A stretch of DNA of 64,000 nt from Liopterus haemorrhoidalis (GCA_963971575.1 OZ020611.1:149074419-149138418), one strand, 5' to 3'; shown: positions 12,400-23,967, numbered from the stretch's first letter. Program-made: numbers and translations. Notes: generated by a model from the sequence alone, not told the origin.

Positions 12400-12700
12400 A
12401 ACCCACAAAAATATTTAAAAATTAAAGAAAATTGCTGCTGATAACTATTACCAAGTTGTTGAGGGATATGTAATATTTATACAACAATTTTTTATACAGT
12501 TCAAATATCTTATAAGATAAATAAAAATCAGCTGTGGCCACCACAGGACCGACCGCCATCACAAAGTACTTGTTAAATTTATGCTGCTTTATCAAAAAAT
12601 GTCTCAAATAAAATTTGTTGCTTTTATAGCAACTTTTGTTAAATAATTTTTTTTCGAAATATTTCTCTGTTGTAAAATCTTAAAACCAACACGAGTAAAA
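12400..12700. repeat. Dispersed repeat, second copy at 20573-20700
   Basis: The segment from aatatttaaaaattaaagaa through ataactattaccaagttgtt and the t-rich part is found again, diverged, at 20573-20700. It has no coding potential and probably belongs to the same repeat as the (CAGA)n block that follows. Confidence 0.5.
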
Positions 12701-12769
12701 TCCCATTTCTAGTTAACCGATTTTTACCAAAAGTTGAGCAATTGACGTCAAAAGCTTAAATATGAAATT

Positions 12770-12834
12770 TCATAAAAATCCTATTAGCCGAATTCGCTCT
12801 GAACGTGTACACGGACCGACCGACAGACAGACAT

Positions 12835-12867
<33 letters not shown>

Positions 12868-13020
12868 TAGGCAGACACCATGCTAAAAATAGTCAAAACT
12901 TTATGTAGGGACCTCAATTCGTGGTGATCCATCGAAATCTCGAAATGTCAAAATCGGTATGATCACAATACCTCCCTTATATATGTTGGTGGTCGGTAAA
13001 AATTGACATCTCGGGAAGAA
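12770..13020. repeat. (CAGA)n microsatellite with flanking dispersed-repeat sequence
   Basis: A run of cagacaga units occupies about 12814-12876. It is preceded by gaacgtgtacacggaccgac and followed by gggacctcaattcgtggtga and ggtaaaaattgacatctc. Microsatellites of this unit flanked by conserved sequence are a known arthropod repeat type. Related blocks in the window are at 35984 and 58975. Confidence 0.65.
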
Positions 13021-13119
13021 ATAATATATAAATTGCGTAAAAGGATGGAAAAAAGTACATTAATATACCGAATTTTACAATTAGGTATTTGTGGTGTTTC
13101 ATTTAAATTAATTATTATA

Positions 13120-13440
13120 AATCAATGGCAGTTCCTATTTTCACATACAGTAGCGAATCTTGGTTACTAAAAAAATCAGATGGAAGCAGAATTTCATGCC
13201 ACCGAAAAGAAATGTTTGAGGTCCGTGAAAGGATGTACAGTCTTGACTAAATTCGTAATGAATACCTTATATAAGGAAAGTCTTGAACATCCCTCCCGTC
13301 ATGGATAAAATCTCAAAAGAAGGCCGACTTGTAGAATTCCCGAACAAATGATACTGTATAAGTCAAGAAAAATACAAGACCGAGGAAAACCATGGAAGGG
13401 ATGGGCGCTGGAGGAAACTATACATTGTAGTCCACGAGCG
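13120..13440 (+). pseudogene. LINE reverse-transcriptase C-terminal fragment
   Basis: The plus strand reads MAVPIFTYSSESWLLKKSD, then EMFEVRERMYSLD and IRNEYL, and later RPRKTMEGMG. This follows the stretch after the catalytic core of RTE-type LINE proteins (YGSESW, EMKFLRSVKGCTRLD, then GRPRKTW). Stops after the SLD block and near 13280-13350 show it is dead. It lies back to back with the LINE tail at 13517. Confidence 0.7.
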
Positions 13441-13516
13441 ATGAAGATATTATTAAACTGAAAATTTCATTTAGAATCAGTTGTTTAGTTTCACTGCATA
13501 ATATGAACAAAATAAA

Positions 13517-13520
13517 GAAT

Positions 13521-13566
<46 letters not shown>
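13517..13566. repeat. (AAT)n microsatellite, tail of the adjacent LINE
   Basis: About 14 aat units. On the minus strand this is the 3' simple-repeat tail of the retrotransposon fragment at 13567-14400. Confidence 0.8.
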
Positions 13567-13567
<1 letters not shown>

Positions 13568-14400
13568 TTTATTAAACTTAAAAAAGTTACAAGTCAAGTT
13601 AACAGAATGTAATTAATACACAGAAAATAATTGAAAAGTATTACATGGAATATAAATTAAATAATGTATACAATTTTGTCATTGAAGAATTCTTGCAATG
13701 AATAGTATGTTTTTTTAAGAAGAATATTTTTAAATTTCTTGATAAATATAGAGGTTCTTTCATGTCTGAGGTCTTCTGGGAGATGATTATATATGCGGAT
13801 TCATATATTCTGTCTTGATGAAGACTTTAATCTGACTTTAGGAACTGTAAGATTTTTCTTAGACCGAATGTTGTGGTTATGACATTGTTCTCTAGTACTC
13901 AGGGTTGAATACATTTTCTTAATTTCCAGAGCTTGAATTAGTACAAATTGGTCATAAAAAGTAAGAATCTTGAGCTTGCTGAAAATAGGTTTACAATGGC
14001 TAGTTCTTGAGGAAGCTACAATAGCTCTGACAGCCTTTTTTTGTAATTTAAATATCTTGTCTGCTTGTGGCGTACCGCCCCATAGTAGTAAGCCATATGA
14101 CATGATGGAATAAAATAAATAAAAATAGGTTTGTAAGGCAATTTGTTGCTTTGTAACAGTCCTGATGGTTCTGATAGCAAATATTGCACTGTTGAGTTTC
14201 AAACTGATTTTGTCTACATGAAGACCCCATGTCAACCTGGAATCAAGGTGCAGTCCTAAGAATGTGCCTGTCTCAGTACTTCCACGTTGTCTATTAGATG
14301 TAAAAGTTATAGTTTTTGTTTTGTTCTGATTGAGCGTTAATTCGCACATTAATTCATGAATATGGTTTTTATATACATTTTTGGCTTGTATATGATACAC
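13567..14400 (-). pseudogene. Jockey/CR1-type LINE: RT thumb region and 3' end
   Basis: An open frame of about 199 codons (14400-13801) reads GTFLGLHLDSRLTWGLHVDK, NSAIFAIRTIRTVTKQQ, YFYLFYSIMSYGLLLWGG, KIFKLQKKAVRAI and LTFYDQFVLIQALEIKK. This is the conserved region just after the FADD box in Jockey/CR1 reverse transcriptases, where LG..LD..L.W..H, S...YG...WG and LQK.A.R.I are diagnostic. The catalytic fingers and palm are missing, consistent with the usual 5' truncation. A degraded tail continues to the (AAT)n run at 13517. The frame is uninterrupted over about 600 bp, so insertion may be fairly recent. Confidence 0.85.
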
Positions 14401-14960
14401 GTGATACAGAAGAAAAAGTTCCCGAAGCTTTAGTTGTCGGGACTCGTAGTATCAAATTGTGGAATCGTTCAAAATTGCCTTACAACAATTTATCCCGGCG
14501 ATAACAATCGCATGTATTTTGTGCTAAAGTCGTTTCTTAATCTATAAATAAAACAGAGAATTTTTTATGTTAACAACAAAAAAATTCGTGTATTTTATTT
14601 CAGTATTTTTCCCAATGATCCTCTTTTTTTGATTGGGGCGATTGATAACAATAACAAAATTCAGAGATGATTTAAAAACATTAAATACAGGTATTCAGTG
14701 ATTATATGGAACAAGTTCCTTGTAATAATGTTTGTAGAAACACCAGTGGCGTACAGAAAACCAACTTTTATTTCTTAAATTTAAATGATATCATTAAAAA
14801 TAAACTCCGAGGGATGTTGTATAATTCAAGTAAAATAGATTATTTGATAAGAGATGGCACTCAGATCGCAAATTTGAAATTATTTCTGACATTTGCCCTT
14901 CTTTTTAATATTTCATACACTCTAAGTTTCAAGTACATTTTTAATAGCGTTTGGAACCGT
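14401..14960. other. AT-rich stretch, nothing recognised
   Basis: A 103-codon open frame on plus (14706-15017) runs into the mariner remnant below and only its last residues (MEKSEFHVLI) belong to a known protein. Nothing else recognised. Confidence 0.45.
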
Positions 14961-14980
14961 GTATGTTTGTGTTTATTTGC

Positions 14981-15900
14981 AAGAATGGAAAAAAGTGAAT
15001 TCCATGTGTTGATATAACGTTACTTCTTGCGTGAAAAAACCATTAAGAAACTGAAGCAAAGCTAAAAAAGTATAATGGAAACTATTCTCCGTTGCATGGA
15101 ATGGTTCACAAGTGGTTTACTGAATTTCGTTATGGTCGAACGATGGTAAGCACCCGGGACGTCCAAATGAGGTCACAACTGAGTAATGGCCAGTAAAATT
15201 CATGATATCGTGTTAAGCGACCACCGAAAAATAGTCAAAATGGTAAACATCTCAGACGAACGTGTGTTTTATGTCCTGCACGAACGTTTCGGCATGCAAA
15301 AGATAATGGCAAGATGTGTTTCGCGTTTACTCACAGTGAAGCTAGGACTCTTACTCACAGTGAGTGAGAGAGAAACACATCAGTACGTTAATTATTATTT
15401 CAGTCATATGACCTTGACTGGACTTCTCTTGATAATCTAACTTTATAATCTTTATCGATTACCTGGAAAAGGAAAAAACGATCACAGGTCAATATTATGT
15501 CGCTTTATTGTATCAATTACACACTGAATAGATAAAAAAGAGGCCCCATTTGGCCAAGAAAGAGTTCTGTTCCACCATGATGCAACAGTTCACACGCTGG
15601 CAATTGCAACGGCCATATTGGTTGTATTGAGAACTAAGAACTTCTCCCTCATTCATCTCATTCTTCAGATTAACCACCCTGCGACGTCTTTCTCTTTCTT
15701 ATAAACTGTTTGGTTCGGCATGCAAAAATGGCTCGCTGCAAAAAGATTCGCACTGAACGAGTAAATTATCGCTGGAATGCCTATGTTGCAGAGTTCGATA
15801 CATCGTACTTTCTAGAAGCTTGGAATATCGTTATGCAAAATGTATTTAGCTAAAAGGAGACAAGACAGACAAAGGCTGTCGATGAAGAACACGTCGCATT
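14981..15900 (+). pseudogene. Decayed mariner transposase
   Basis: Starting with MEKSEFHVLI at about 14985, the plus strand follows a DD34D mariner: a helix-turn-helix with MEWFTSGLLNF, then KIHDIVLSDHRKIVKMVNIS and ERVFYVLHERFGMQKIMARC, the linker near RLLTV, a second catalytic block HHDATVHTLA near 15575, and C-terminal text RWNAYVAEFDTSYFLE near 15770. The third block reads NHPATSFSFL, so the last aspartate is gone. Many stops and frameshifts are present. It differs from the three other DD34D mariner relics in the window and is the most decayed. Terminal repeats were not identified. Confidence 0.8.
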
Positions 15901-16045
15901 TTGGTAAAGAAAATCTTTTATTTTGAAGTCACTGACTCGTACAGTAGACTCGCGTTTGTGTGAACGCGAAAAATTAGTGTTTGTTCTTGTTCACAATATT
16001 GAATCATGAAACAATACAACCCTGAAGTGTTTTCAGTCCTTTGTT

Positions 16046-16292
16046 AGTAGTATTGCAAGTATGGTTCTGTGACACTCGATGACTGGTTTTATGCCTAAAA
16101 TTTAGGCTAGCCCGCATCACACCAGCCTAGGCCCGGCTGAAGGCGGCGGTACGAAGAACTGACTTGAAGACGCCGGCTCGGCGGGTCCTGAAGATCTCTT
16201 GGTGCGCTTCTTCAGCTGTGACCCCTGAATCTGTGGTCGCTTCGGATGACGACGGTCATAGAGTGTCACAGAACCATACTTGTTATACTACT
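16046..16292. mobile_element. MITE with GC-rich core and about 38-bp inverted ends
   Basis: Left 16046-16083 and right 16255-16292 are inverted copies; caagtatggttctgtgacac is perfect on both sides, with about four mismatches over 38 bp. The 170-bp core (ggcccggctgaaggcggcgg, then gccggctcggcggg) is far richer in G+C than its neighbours. There is no clear coding capacity. Confidence 0.75.
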
Positions 16293-16602
16293 TTTATTAT
16301 TGCTGTATATATATTACGCTATTTGTATTTATTTAAAATTTTCCATTTTTCATTCTAGGGTTGTCGGCATTTTTTAAGTGCACTTTTGAATTTAACTTGG
16401 TGATAAGCTTTGGCTATAATTTTGTTTAATTTGTTTTTTTTTTAAAGAACCGATAGAAGATTTAGCTACAACATATTTCTTTGTCAATGTATGTATTTAT
16501 ATTCATCAGATCCTCACAAAAAATAAGCAATTAATATTGAAATTTACATTCGCAAACAAAGTACACTCCTACAACTCTAGCAATTATGAGCCCTGGTACA
16601 AT

Positions 16603-16633
16603 AAAATATCCGCTCGGGGGGAGCGGATATTTT
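16603..16633. other. Perfect 13-bp stem, 5-nt loop hairpin
   Basis: aaaatatccgctc, a loop of five G, then gagcggatatttt. It sits outside any recognised element and is followed by a 12-base C run. Confidence 0.7.
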
Positions 16634-16639
16634 GGATAA

Positions 16640-16984
16640 TTTTGCCCCCCCCCCCAACTTATTTCTGAAAGATATTATTATATATAAACCATAACTTATT
16701 TATTTATTTTATTTGATAAATAAGATTGTACGTTATTTAGTTTATGGGATAATAAAAATCTTATGAAATAATAAAAATACAAATATATAAATTTACCTTT
16801 TTTATTTTTTATTTATTTGAGTGCTTCGGAAGCTTAGGCCATTAACACACAAGGTTTACAGTGTGTATGATATGAATTATTCTGTATTAACTAATAACTA
16901 ATTATTAGGTCGTCAAGCATGAAATTTATAGAAAAAAAGGCAAAGTTGATTGATAACTTACAAATATTAGGAATTATTTTATTC
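16640..16984. other. AT-rich stretch, nothing recognised
   Basis: No gene or bounded element recognised. Confidence 0.45.
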
Positions 16985-17475
16985 ATCAAAGTATGCACTC
17001 ATATTGTACATAAGCAGATCTAGATTTGGTGGTAGAGATCAATGTCTGTCAGAAACAGAAGAGTGCTGAGTAATGTTTCTGTGTTGGTGCCTAGTGCTTC
17101 TGAGAGTGATGGTGGTATGTTGTGTTTTTGTCTGTACTGTGCGTATTTGGTGCATTGTATTATGTGTTCAATTGTGAAAAGTGTATTACATGTGTTGCAA
17201 ATGGGTGGTTCCGTTTTGTTGAATATGTGTTTGGGTGTGTATAGAGTGTGTCCTATCCTGGCTCTTGTAATGACGACTTCGTCTCTTCTCCTCCCTATGG
17301 TCGTCTATGGGATTGTATCATCTTTTATTTTTCTTAACTTGTTATTTTGCACATTTATTTCTTTCCACTTCTTATCCCAGCTTAATTTGATTTTGGATTT
17401 AAAGTGTCCAGCTGATATTGTAATGTTCTCTGTGACTGTTGGCAGGGAGCTCTTTAGATTAGCGATTTAAGGTGA
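16985..17475 (-). pseudogene. LINE polyprotein C-terminal region, I/Jockey-like
   Basis: On the minus strand the first part reads KLSWDKKWKEINVQNNKLRK, then IKDDTIP. After one frame change near 17305 it continues RREDEVVITRARIGHTLYTP, then PPICNTCNTLFTIEHIIQCT and LLFLTDIDLL. The strings RARIGHT, PP.C..C, T.EHI...C are the conserved end of I/Jockey-group LINE proteins after the RNase H region. The open frame of 142 codons on the plus strand over the same bases is an antisense shadow. The copy is 5'-truncated and frameshifted. Confidence 0.75.
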
Positions 17476-18160
17476 CTCTTCTCGCAAGGCATGTCCTGAA
17501 GCACGGATCAAAATTTGTGGTCCAGGAAGATGAGGTCACAGCTGCTAGGTAGTCAATCAGCAGGAAAAGTGCAGTACATTGCTTTCAAGCTACTGTTGCG
17601 CAGCCTTCGCATGATATACTGGCGCTGACTCTTGCTGGAAACTCCAGTAGTGACCATCAAAGAAGGAGTTGTGCAGTTCTTTAACTATATACTTCAACAC
17701 GATTTTTTTAGTAGATTTTGACCGACGTTTTTACTCTTTTCTGGTAAGAATGAAGCTTAGTGGTACCGTAATAGCTCTCACTTCATGCAACCAAAACTGA
17801 ATTAGGGTAATTGCCCTTCTGGATTATTGGAACTTTCTCACAAGCTTCTCGCGAATTTGTAGCATACACCTTGTTGTTTTGGTGGTTGCAAGCTTCTTCC
17901 CCCCCCGCGCTCTTCAAAGAATGTTCTGAAATTCTCACCTACCCGCTCTTAAATGATTTTTTAGCCCTACAAATAATTTGCTACCATCCCACTTTTCAAA
18001 TTATTTGGAAAGTGATTATCACTACATTACTTAAAAATCGTCCGGGATTGGCTTATGAAAGTTATGTTAAGCATATATGTGAGTCCTCCCTAAGAAAAAG
18101 TTCTAGGTACGCGTCTGATGCTCGACTTAGAGTGCTGTGTTCAAGATCTCTTTAAGATCA
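17476..18160. other. Unassigned stretch
   Basis: No known protein motif. A 114-codon open frame on plus (17811-18155) has no recognisable domain and is not called. Confidence 0.4.
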
Positions 18161-18163
18161 ACA

Positions 18164-18421
18164 ATGTTGCTTGTGTACTTTTTCGTAAATATCGTGCACG
18201 TCACTGAGGGAGACATCATTCAGTTGACCGTGACCAGAATCGAATGTTTTGGCGCCTGTGTTCCCCGTACCCGCACAGCACAGAGCATACAGCGTACAGA
18301 CAGACCTCCGAGACGTATGTATTACGCACTGCACGTACGTTCAGGATTGATATATAGGACCACAAATCACAATGCTGAGATGTGTTGCGTGTGGGAGAAC
18401 ATTTCAAAACATGTAAATTAA
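18164..18421 (+). CDS. Possible small secreted protein or terminal exon, unrecognised
   Basis: An ATG in the context aaca-ATG opens 85 codons beginning MLLVYFFVNIVHVTEG, a short hydrophobic run that could be a signal sequence. A moderately basic region follows, with cysteines near residues 28, 32, 74 and 75. The stop is followed 45 bp later by aataaa at 18467, a possible polyadenylation signal, and local CpG content is higher than average. I do not recognise the protein. With no homology visible and so short a frame, chance is a serious alternative. It could also be the last exon of a spliced gene. Confidence 0.15.
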   Translation: MLLVYFFVNIVHVTEGDIIQLTVTRIECFGACVPRTRTAQSIQRTDRPPRRMYYALHVRSGLIYRTTNHNAEMCCVWENISKHVN

Positions 18422-18424
18422 CAA

Positions 18425-18915
18425 GCAGCCAGTTAACATTTGTGACAGAATGCTGTACTGTATGTTAATAAACCCATTTCTTCATTTCAAATTGCAAAGG
18501 TCATGGTATGAATGTATTATATTATTCTACTGGAATACTATGTAGGTATGTTCACTATCATTATATATGTATGCGCTACTGTGATACGTATCAGTTCACT
18601 TGCTAAATGGATGTTTGACAGATGATTCGCTTTCGTAGACAACGGGGAAATCATTAGAATTCTATATATGGATATATCTGTGTAAAATGTCAGACTATCT
18701 TGCCGTATTTACAAAAGAATTTGCATTTGAAAGTAAAATTCTTGTACAGTAAGACCCCGAATAACAAAATACGTAAAAGGCAAAAGACGGACACTTACCT
18801 ACAAATGGAATTCATGGTGATATTGTCACGTAGGTGGTTTGATGGAAAAGCAACTACTGGTTTTAACAATACAATTTATTAGATATTTATAAAATTACAG
18901 TCTTATTTGATTGTA
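18425..18915. other. AT-rich stretch, nothing recognised
   Basis: No gene or bounded element recognised. Confidence 0.45.
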
Positions 18916-18921
18916 TTCATC

Positions 18922-19206
18922 CAGGGGAGTTGGGAGAAACCTACGGTCCATTCCGTGTTGGCCGGAATTGGTTTTGACCTATCTTCGAGGCGGGGGTTGC
19001 CAATGAAGGAGTCGGGGAGCCTGGAGGAACTTTTTCCCACTCACATGTTGAATGCTGCTTGGGTCACTGGATGTATTTGTATATGGAGTCGGTCTCGTGG
19101 TCGTCGCATTGTTGAGTAGAACTTGTAGAGAATTTGGTTAGGTTCCTCTGCCCCGTTTCCGTAAGTCATCTTCTTACCTCCGATATTCATTCTTCATGAC
19201 AAATAT
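18922..19206 (+). repeat. Dispersed GC-richer repeat, copy 1 of 2
   Basis: This block, with gtgttggccggaattgg and ttcgaggcgggggttgcc, is collinear with 43617-43923 over about 285 bp. In one frame both copies encode similar text: LAGIGFDLSSRRGLP and ESGSLEELFPTHM here. The function is unknown; it may be a fragment of a retrotransposon or a multicopy gene. Confidence 0.7.
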
Positions 19207-19234
19207 TCATAAAAAAAAATAAAAAACATTATAA

Positions 19235-19460
19235 TTATACCCTTAACTCACGCAATAAACTCCTTCTTGTTATCAAATTTTCCAGATATCCTGAAATTAG
19301 CCAAAGTTCTGTCTCTTCACAAAAATAATGAACCCAAAGACCCAAATAACTAACGTCCTATTAGAATTGTTTTAAACTCACTATAACAGAATCAAATAAG
19401 GAAGTAATTTACATGACAGCAGATTATTTTCCAGCAAACCATTCACAATAACTAAATAAT
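19235..19460 (+). pseudogene. LINE reverse-transcriptase N-terminal fragment
   Basis: The plus strand reads LTHAINSFLLSNFPDILKLA, then KVLSLHKNNEPKDPNN, a stop, RPI. This is the conserved entry to the LINE reverse transcriptase (FPD.LK.AKV.PLHKK...DP.NYRPIS). The tyrosine codon before RPI is a stop and the frame is broken afterwards. It is an isolated internal fragment, probably Jockey/CR1-like. Confidence 0.7.
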
Positions 19461-20430
19461 TCGTTTTTTTTTTTTTTAATAAACATTTAATTATATATTT
19501 CGATTCAAAAATATATCATTATTTATTGTATGAATGATTTTACTCATTATTACATTACTATAAACTATGGTCGCGAATATTTATGTGGTCCGCGATTACT
19601 TAAAAGTTAAGAAAACCTAGGCGATGGAGCCCTATTATTATTATTATTATGAGTATTTTCTCCAGGCTCTATTTATGTTGCGAACTGTTTGTTAAAACCC
19701 GTTTTAATAATTCACAGTAAAAATAGCGTCGTTATTTATGGAATTATCATACATTACACAGTTTATCATGAAGGTGGAACAGTGTTAAGCCATGTGCACT
19801 TAAATTCAACCACTAAATCTCAGCTGCATGTATAAATATAGAAGCTAATATGCTTAAATTAATATGCGTTGTTTATTGGAACATTTATACAAGAACTTAA
19901 TCTCTTCTTAATGATTCATCTTATTAAACAAATGTTGTTGAAGCAACATTTCGCTAAGAGATTTTGGTAGTTTAGATTATTATTAAAGAAATAAAAGTGT
20001 GTTCCGCAGATGAGCTGCAGTAACGTTCCTAAATTTAATTGAAATTGTTTGATATTTCTGTAAATTGTACATATGTATATGTTCAACGCCAGTTACACTA
20101 TGAATGTATTAATTAAATAAAATACATAACAAGTACACATATTTATGAGTTCCCATAATAAACTCTAATAGATAATTTTCTGTTTGGTCTTTACAACGAG
20201 TTTCATTTCTGCTGAAAATAAAATATGTACTGAGAAATGAAAAGAACAAATATCTAAATAATATAAAAGAAGAAAGTAAAAATGAAAATGAAATTCGAAG
20301 CATGTACCGTAAAATAAAATACATTAAAGAAACATTAAAGAGATGATAGCAACAACTTACTCACAAATTCGACAGAAATGCTACAGCGTTGAAAAGAATA
20401 TTTTGCGAACTTATTGAATTTTGAGCCTGA
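19461..20430. other. AT-rich stretch with a short TTA/ATT run
   Basis: A (TTA)n run lies near 19634-19650. No gene recognised. Confidence 0.45.
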
Positions 20431-20575
20431 TTAAAAATCTGGAGAGAAGACTCCAAGCTTACTGCTGAACTATACAACCACGCACCAACAATATCTGAAG
20501 TCAAAGCAGCAATAAACATATTATTAGGGCGCACAACCGAATAGTTCTCTCAAATTTCTTACAAATTGAAATTCA
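20430..20575 (+). pseudogene. Possible LINE scrap
   Basis: TAELYNHAPTISEVKAAIN on plus resembles the TI.EV..AI motif upstream of LINE reverse transcriptases. It is a single short motif, so weak. Confidence 0.25.
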
Positions 20576-20753
20576 CAAATATATTTAAAAATTACAGAAC
20601 ATTGTTGTCTGATATCTATTATTAAGTTATTGAGCGATAACATTTTTAAAACAATTTTTTTTTACAGTTAAAAATATTCTGTCAGATGGATTAAAAAGGG
20701 GTTGCAAAATTTGATGTATAGACTGTTACTAATTTTATTTTAGAATGTTAATT

Positions 20754-22009
20754 TTGTACGAGGCCTACCTTTTTAGTTTTTACAAAAAGTTTTTTTTTTT
20801 TTTTTTGGATCACTGTTTTATTGCTTTCCAAAATATTCGCCTTCAAGATTTATACACTTATGCATGCATTCAAACCAATTCGCGAAACATTTTTTCCACT
20901 CTGAAGTTGGCATCTCAAAAACATGGTTTTCGAAGGCCTGTTGAAGCCTTGAGGTGATAAAAATCGATGTCCACGCATTTTTTGTTTGACATTAGGAAAC
21001 AAAAAAAATGCGTTAGAGGATAAATCAGGTGAATACAGGCAATGGGACATTAATTCGATGTTTTTCTCCTTAAAATAATCAATTGTTTGACGTGCTGTGT
21101 GGGAGCTTGCATTGTCATGATGAAGAATGATGCAATGTTTTTGGTTGTTTTTCTTGATTTTGTCGATGAATTTTGGCAAACAAATTGTTGTATACCATTC
21201 AGCATTAACTGTTCTCCGATCCTCTAAAGGAATGGTTGCGACATGTCCAGTATAACCAAAGAAACAAGCGATCATTTTGTTGGAAATGCTTCGTGGACGA
21301 ACAACTTTTGTGGATTTCGGTTGATCTTGGAAGACCCAAACAGTGGCTTGTTGCTTAGTTTCCGGTTCATATGAATACATCCAAGTTTCGTCACCTGTAA
21401 CGATGTTGTGTACAGATTTTGCAGTGCCTAGGTTGATTTTTTTTTAGCATTCCCTTGCACCAATCAACACGAGCCTTTTTTGAAGTTAGGTCAAATTATG
21501 TGGAATCCCTTGGGAACAGATCTTTTTCACGGCTAAATGTTCATGCAAAATCGAATATATTGCAGTCTGCGATATGCCAAAGGATATTCTTCAATCATTT
21601 TGCGCACAGTATCGATGTTTTTTTGAATCACAACCGATTTTGGTTGACCTTCACGCGATTCATCATTGATGGACGCACGACCACGACGAAATTCTGCAAA
21701 CCAACTGTAAACAGTCTTTTCTGATGATGCTTTATTACCAAAAGTTGAACGAAGCGAATCTATGCGTTGTTGTTGAGTGAGGCTTTTACTAAAATCGTAA
21801 AAAATCATCCAACAAAAACCTTCACGAGTAATATCCATTTTTTCACAAACTTGTTTTTTTAACGCTCACTGTCAACAAACTACTCGATCGATTTATAAAC
21901 TGCCACTGATTTTGCAATAACAAATGTCATTTTACGAATATAGTAATGACACATTTCAATATTGCCATCTAGTGGTCCTATGTAAAAACATAAAGTAACC
22001 CTCGTACAA
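20754..22009 (-). pseudogene. Mariner element with dead irritans-like transposase
   Basis: The termini ttgtacgagg (20754) and its inverse cctcgtacaa (22000-22009) bound about 1256 bp. The transposase runs on minus from MDITREGFCWMIFYDFSKSL at 21838. It has a helix-turn-helix with KTVYSWFAEFRRGRASIND, then frameshifts between 21533 and 21380, the first catalytic block VTGDETWMYSYEPETK near 21385, HHDNASSHTA (second, near 21125) and YSPDLSSNAFFLFPNVKQKM (third). The third block has Ala exactly 35 residues after the second Asp, where DD34D mariners have Asp. The copy therefore lacks one catalytic residue besides being frameshifted. The SPDLS..FFLFP string points to the irritans group. Confidence 0.9.
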
Positions 22010-22018
22010 GAATAGTAT

Positions 22019-22138
22019 ATTCTGTAACAAAGTTGGAATGAAAGAATTCGATGCGAGTGGAACATGCAGAGCTCGAGCCGCAGGCGAGTGTGTGGAACCA
22101 CTAGCATCGAATTTTCTCTTCCAACCGAGTAACAGACC
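22019..22138. mobile_element. Short palindromic MITE
   Basis: Arms of about 39 bp, with ctgtaacaaagttggaatga then attcgatgcgagtgg on the left and its diverged inverse on the right, enclose a GC-richer centre with gagctcgagccgcag. It lies ten bases right of the mariner's end. Confidence 0.6.
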
Positions 22139-22184
22139 CTACTTTCTCCACGCCCACCAGAAAGAAAAATAAAATTTAACAAAT

Positions 22185-23350
22185 AATTATTTTAACAAAC
22201 ATTTTATCTTAACAAATAATTTATATTGCATAACAAATTAATCAATTAATTAAACTTATTTTTTTATTTATTAGTTGTTTAATTTTATTTTAAATTGTCG
22301 CACATCGGCCTTTATTTTAGTACTTTTTAAGAAGTTACGTTGCATTTATTTAATATAAACATTGCATATATTTTAATGTAACCCTACAAAAACAAATGAC
22401 AACAAGCATGGAATGGTTATTCCATAACAAGTGATGGAATGAAATACACGCAAAATACATAAGATAAGTGCTTTAGAATAACATTCCAAATCTTGTGTTA
22501 GATAATTAACTTTTTGTAGTCAAAATTGGTTTTAGAATTGGTAAATTCTATAGTGGTCGTGGAGAAACTTCTTTCCATACTTGTGCGTTTGGAGAAAATA
22601 TATTTAAACATTCGTAATACTTTATACCGAGAAATATAATGAATATAATAAAAGTTAACACATTTTATTTTATATTTGTTTTGCCAAGTAATATGATATT
22701 AACTTTTAAAGCTTTTAGACTTAATTTAATTTAATTTCAGAAATAAATAAATGATATAATAAAAGATGACACATTTTTTATTTTATCTAAGTCGTAGACA
22801 ACCACGAAACCACGACTAAACTCAAAGAAAATGATTATAATTGATATTGCCCTTTTTCATTTTTACCTGCTTAATTTTCTGTATTTGTAGTAAAATACAT
22901 TAGAAAAATATATTTACAAGTATCTCAAAATAGCAAAACTGGCATATCATTCCATGAGAATAACGTCAATATTATGATCCCAGACAAAAATTATTTCCCG
23001 AGATAGTGATCTAGTTATAAGAAGTGGGTTAGGACTTGTAATTTGACAAGATGAGAAGGGAATGAAATGAGCAGACAATGGAGAAGAGCATCAAGCTGTG
23101 CTAAGCTGCAAGTCAAGTGGCGTTCGAGAGTCCTTACGCCAATCATACACTTGTATTATAGTGTTAAACCATAAAATGTTAACTGCCACTTATGATGCTT
23201 AGATTACTAAAAATGATCTAACTATTCCAGGTAAAATTATAATATAGAATCTAAGATTTTAAATTTGTATAGAAAATGTTTTTAAAAATACGGTCAACAT
23301 TTTAAAAATAGTATTTAAAGTAATTATTTATTATAGAATAAATCATTTTA
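22185..23350. other. AT-rich stretch, nothing recognised
   Basis: No gene or bounded element recognised. Confidence 0.5.
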
Positions 23351-23354
23351 ATGT

Positions 23355-23450
23355 AGTGTCGTTTATTCGTAGGTTCAAATCCCGGACATTTTTCATCTTT
23401 CGATACTGCCCAGTCAGTTCAGCAACCGGCTCAGCCTCAAATATGTAATG
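23355..23450 (+). repeat. SINE fragment with a B-box-like sequence
   Basis: gtaggttcaaatcccggac at about 23371 matches the tRNA B-box consensus. No A box is visible upstream, so this is a fragment at most. Confidence 0.4.
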
Positions 23451-23668
23451 CTTAAAAAGATTACCTGTTTATATAGGGATAAAGCTTCTCCATAATTTAC
23501 AGACAGATTGAGAGATAACCAATAAACAAATATATATCTATTTCACACAATTCTATGTAAACTGTCAATAACATATTTGAATTACTCACACCCAACGTAC
23601 GTCCATAGTGTTTATCTTCGTTTGTTATGAATATATTCATATAAACGTATTTGTGTTTTTGTATAAAC

Positions 23669-23967
23669 CAGTGTTATCCAACTGCCGGTCCGTGAACCGG
23701 CACCGGTTCCGCGAGAATTTTACTATGCAACAATTCGCCAACTCACTTAATTTTGAGATGAAATCTCGGTTCTTAATCTGTTAATTGCTTAAGTAATAAT
23801 TTGTTTATTTTTTCACTAATTATATGTTATTTTTTATTTGTTGTTTTTTATCAATGAAATAAATATATAAAACTTTTACGGTACACATTACTTTCTAAAC
23901 TTGCCGGTCCGCGATATTTTTCTAGGTTCCTTGCCGGTCCGCCATGAAAAAAGGCTGGGAAACGCTG
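23669..23967. mobile_element. hAT MITE, 299 bp, with perfect 8-bp duplication
   Basis: It begins cagtgttatccaactgccgg and ends with the inverse of cagcgtttcccagcc. It is flanked by GTATAAAC at 23661-23668 and 23968-23975. Internal copies of gccggtccg near both ends add a subterminal repeat. No coding capacity. Confidence 0.9.

Noticed and set aside
17042..17470. 142-codon plus-strand frame resembling a membrane protein
   Set aside because: The opposite strand carries clear LINE C-terminal motifs (RARIGHT, PPICNTC, IEHI), so the plus frame is a shadow.
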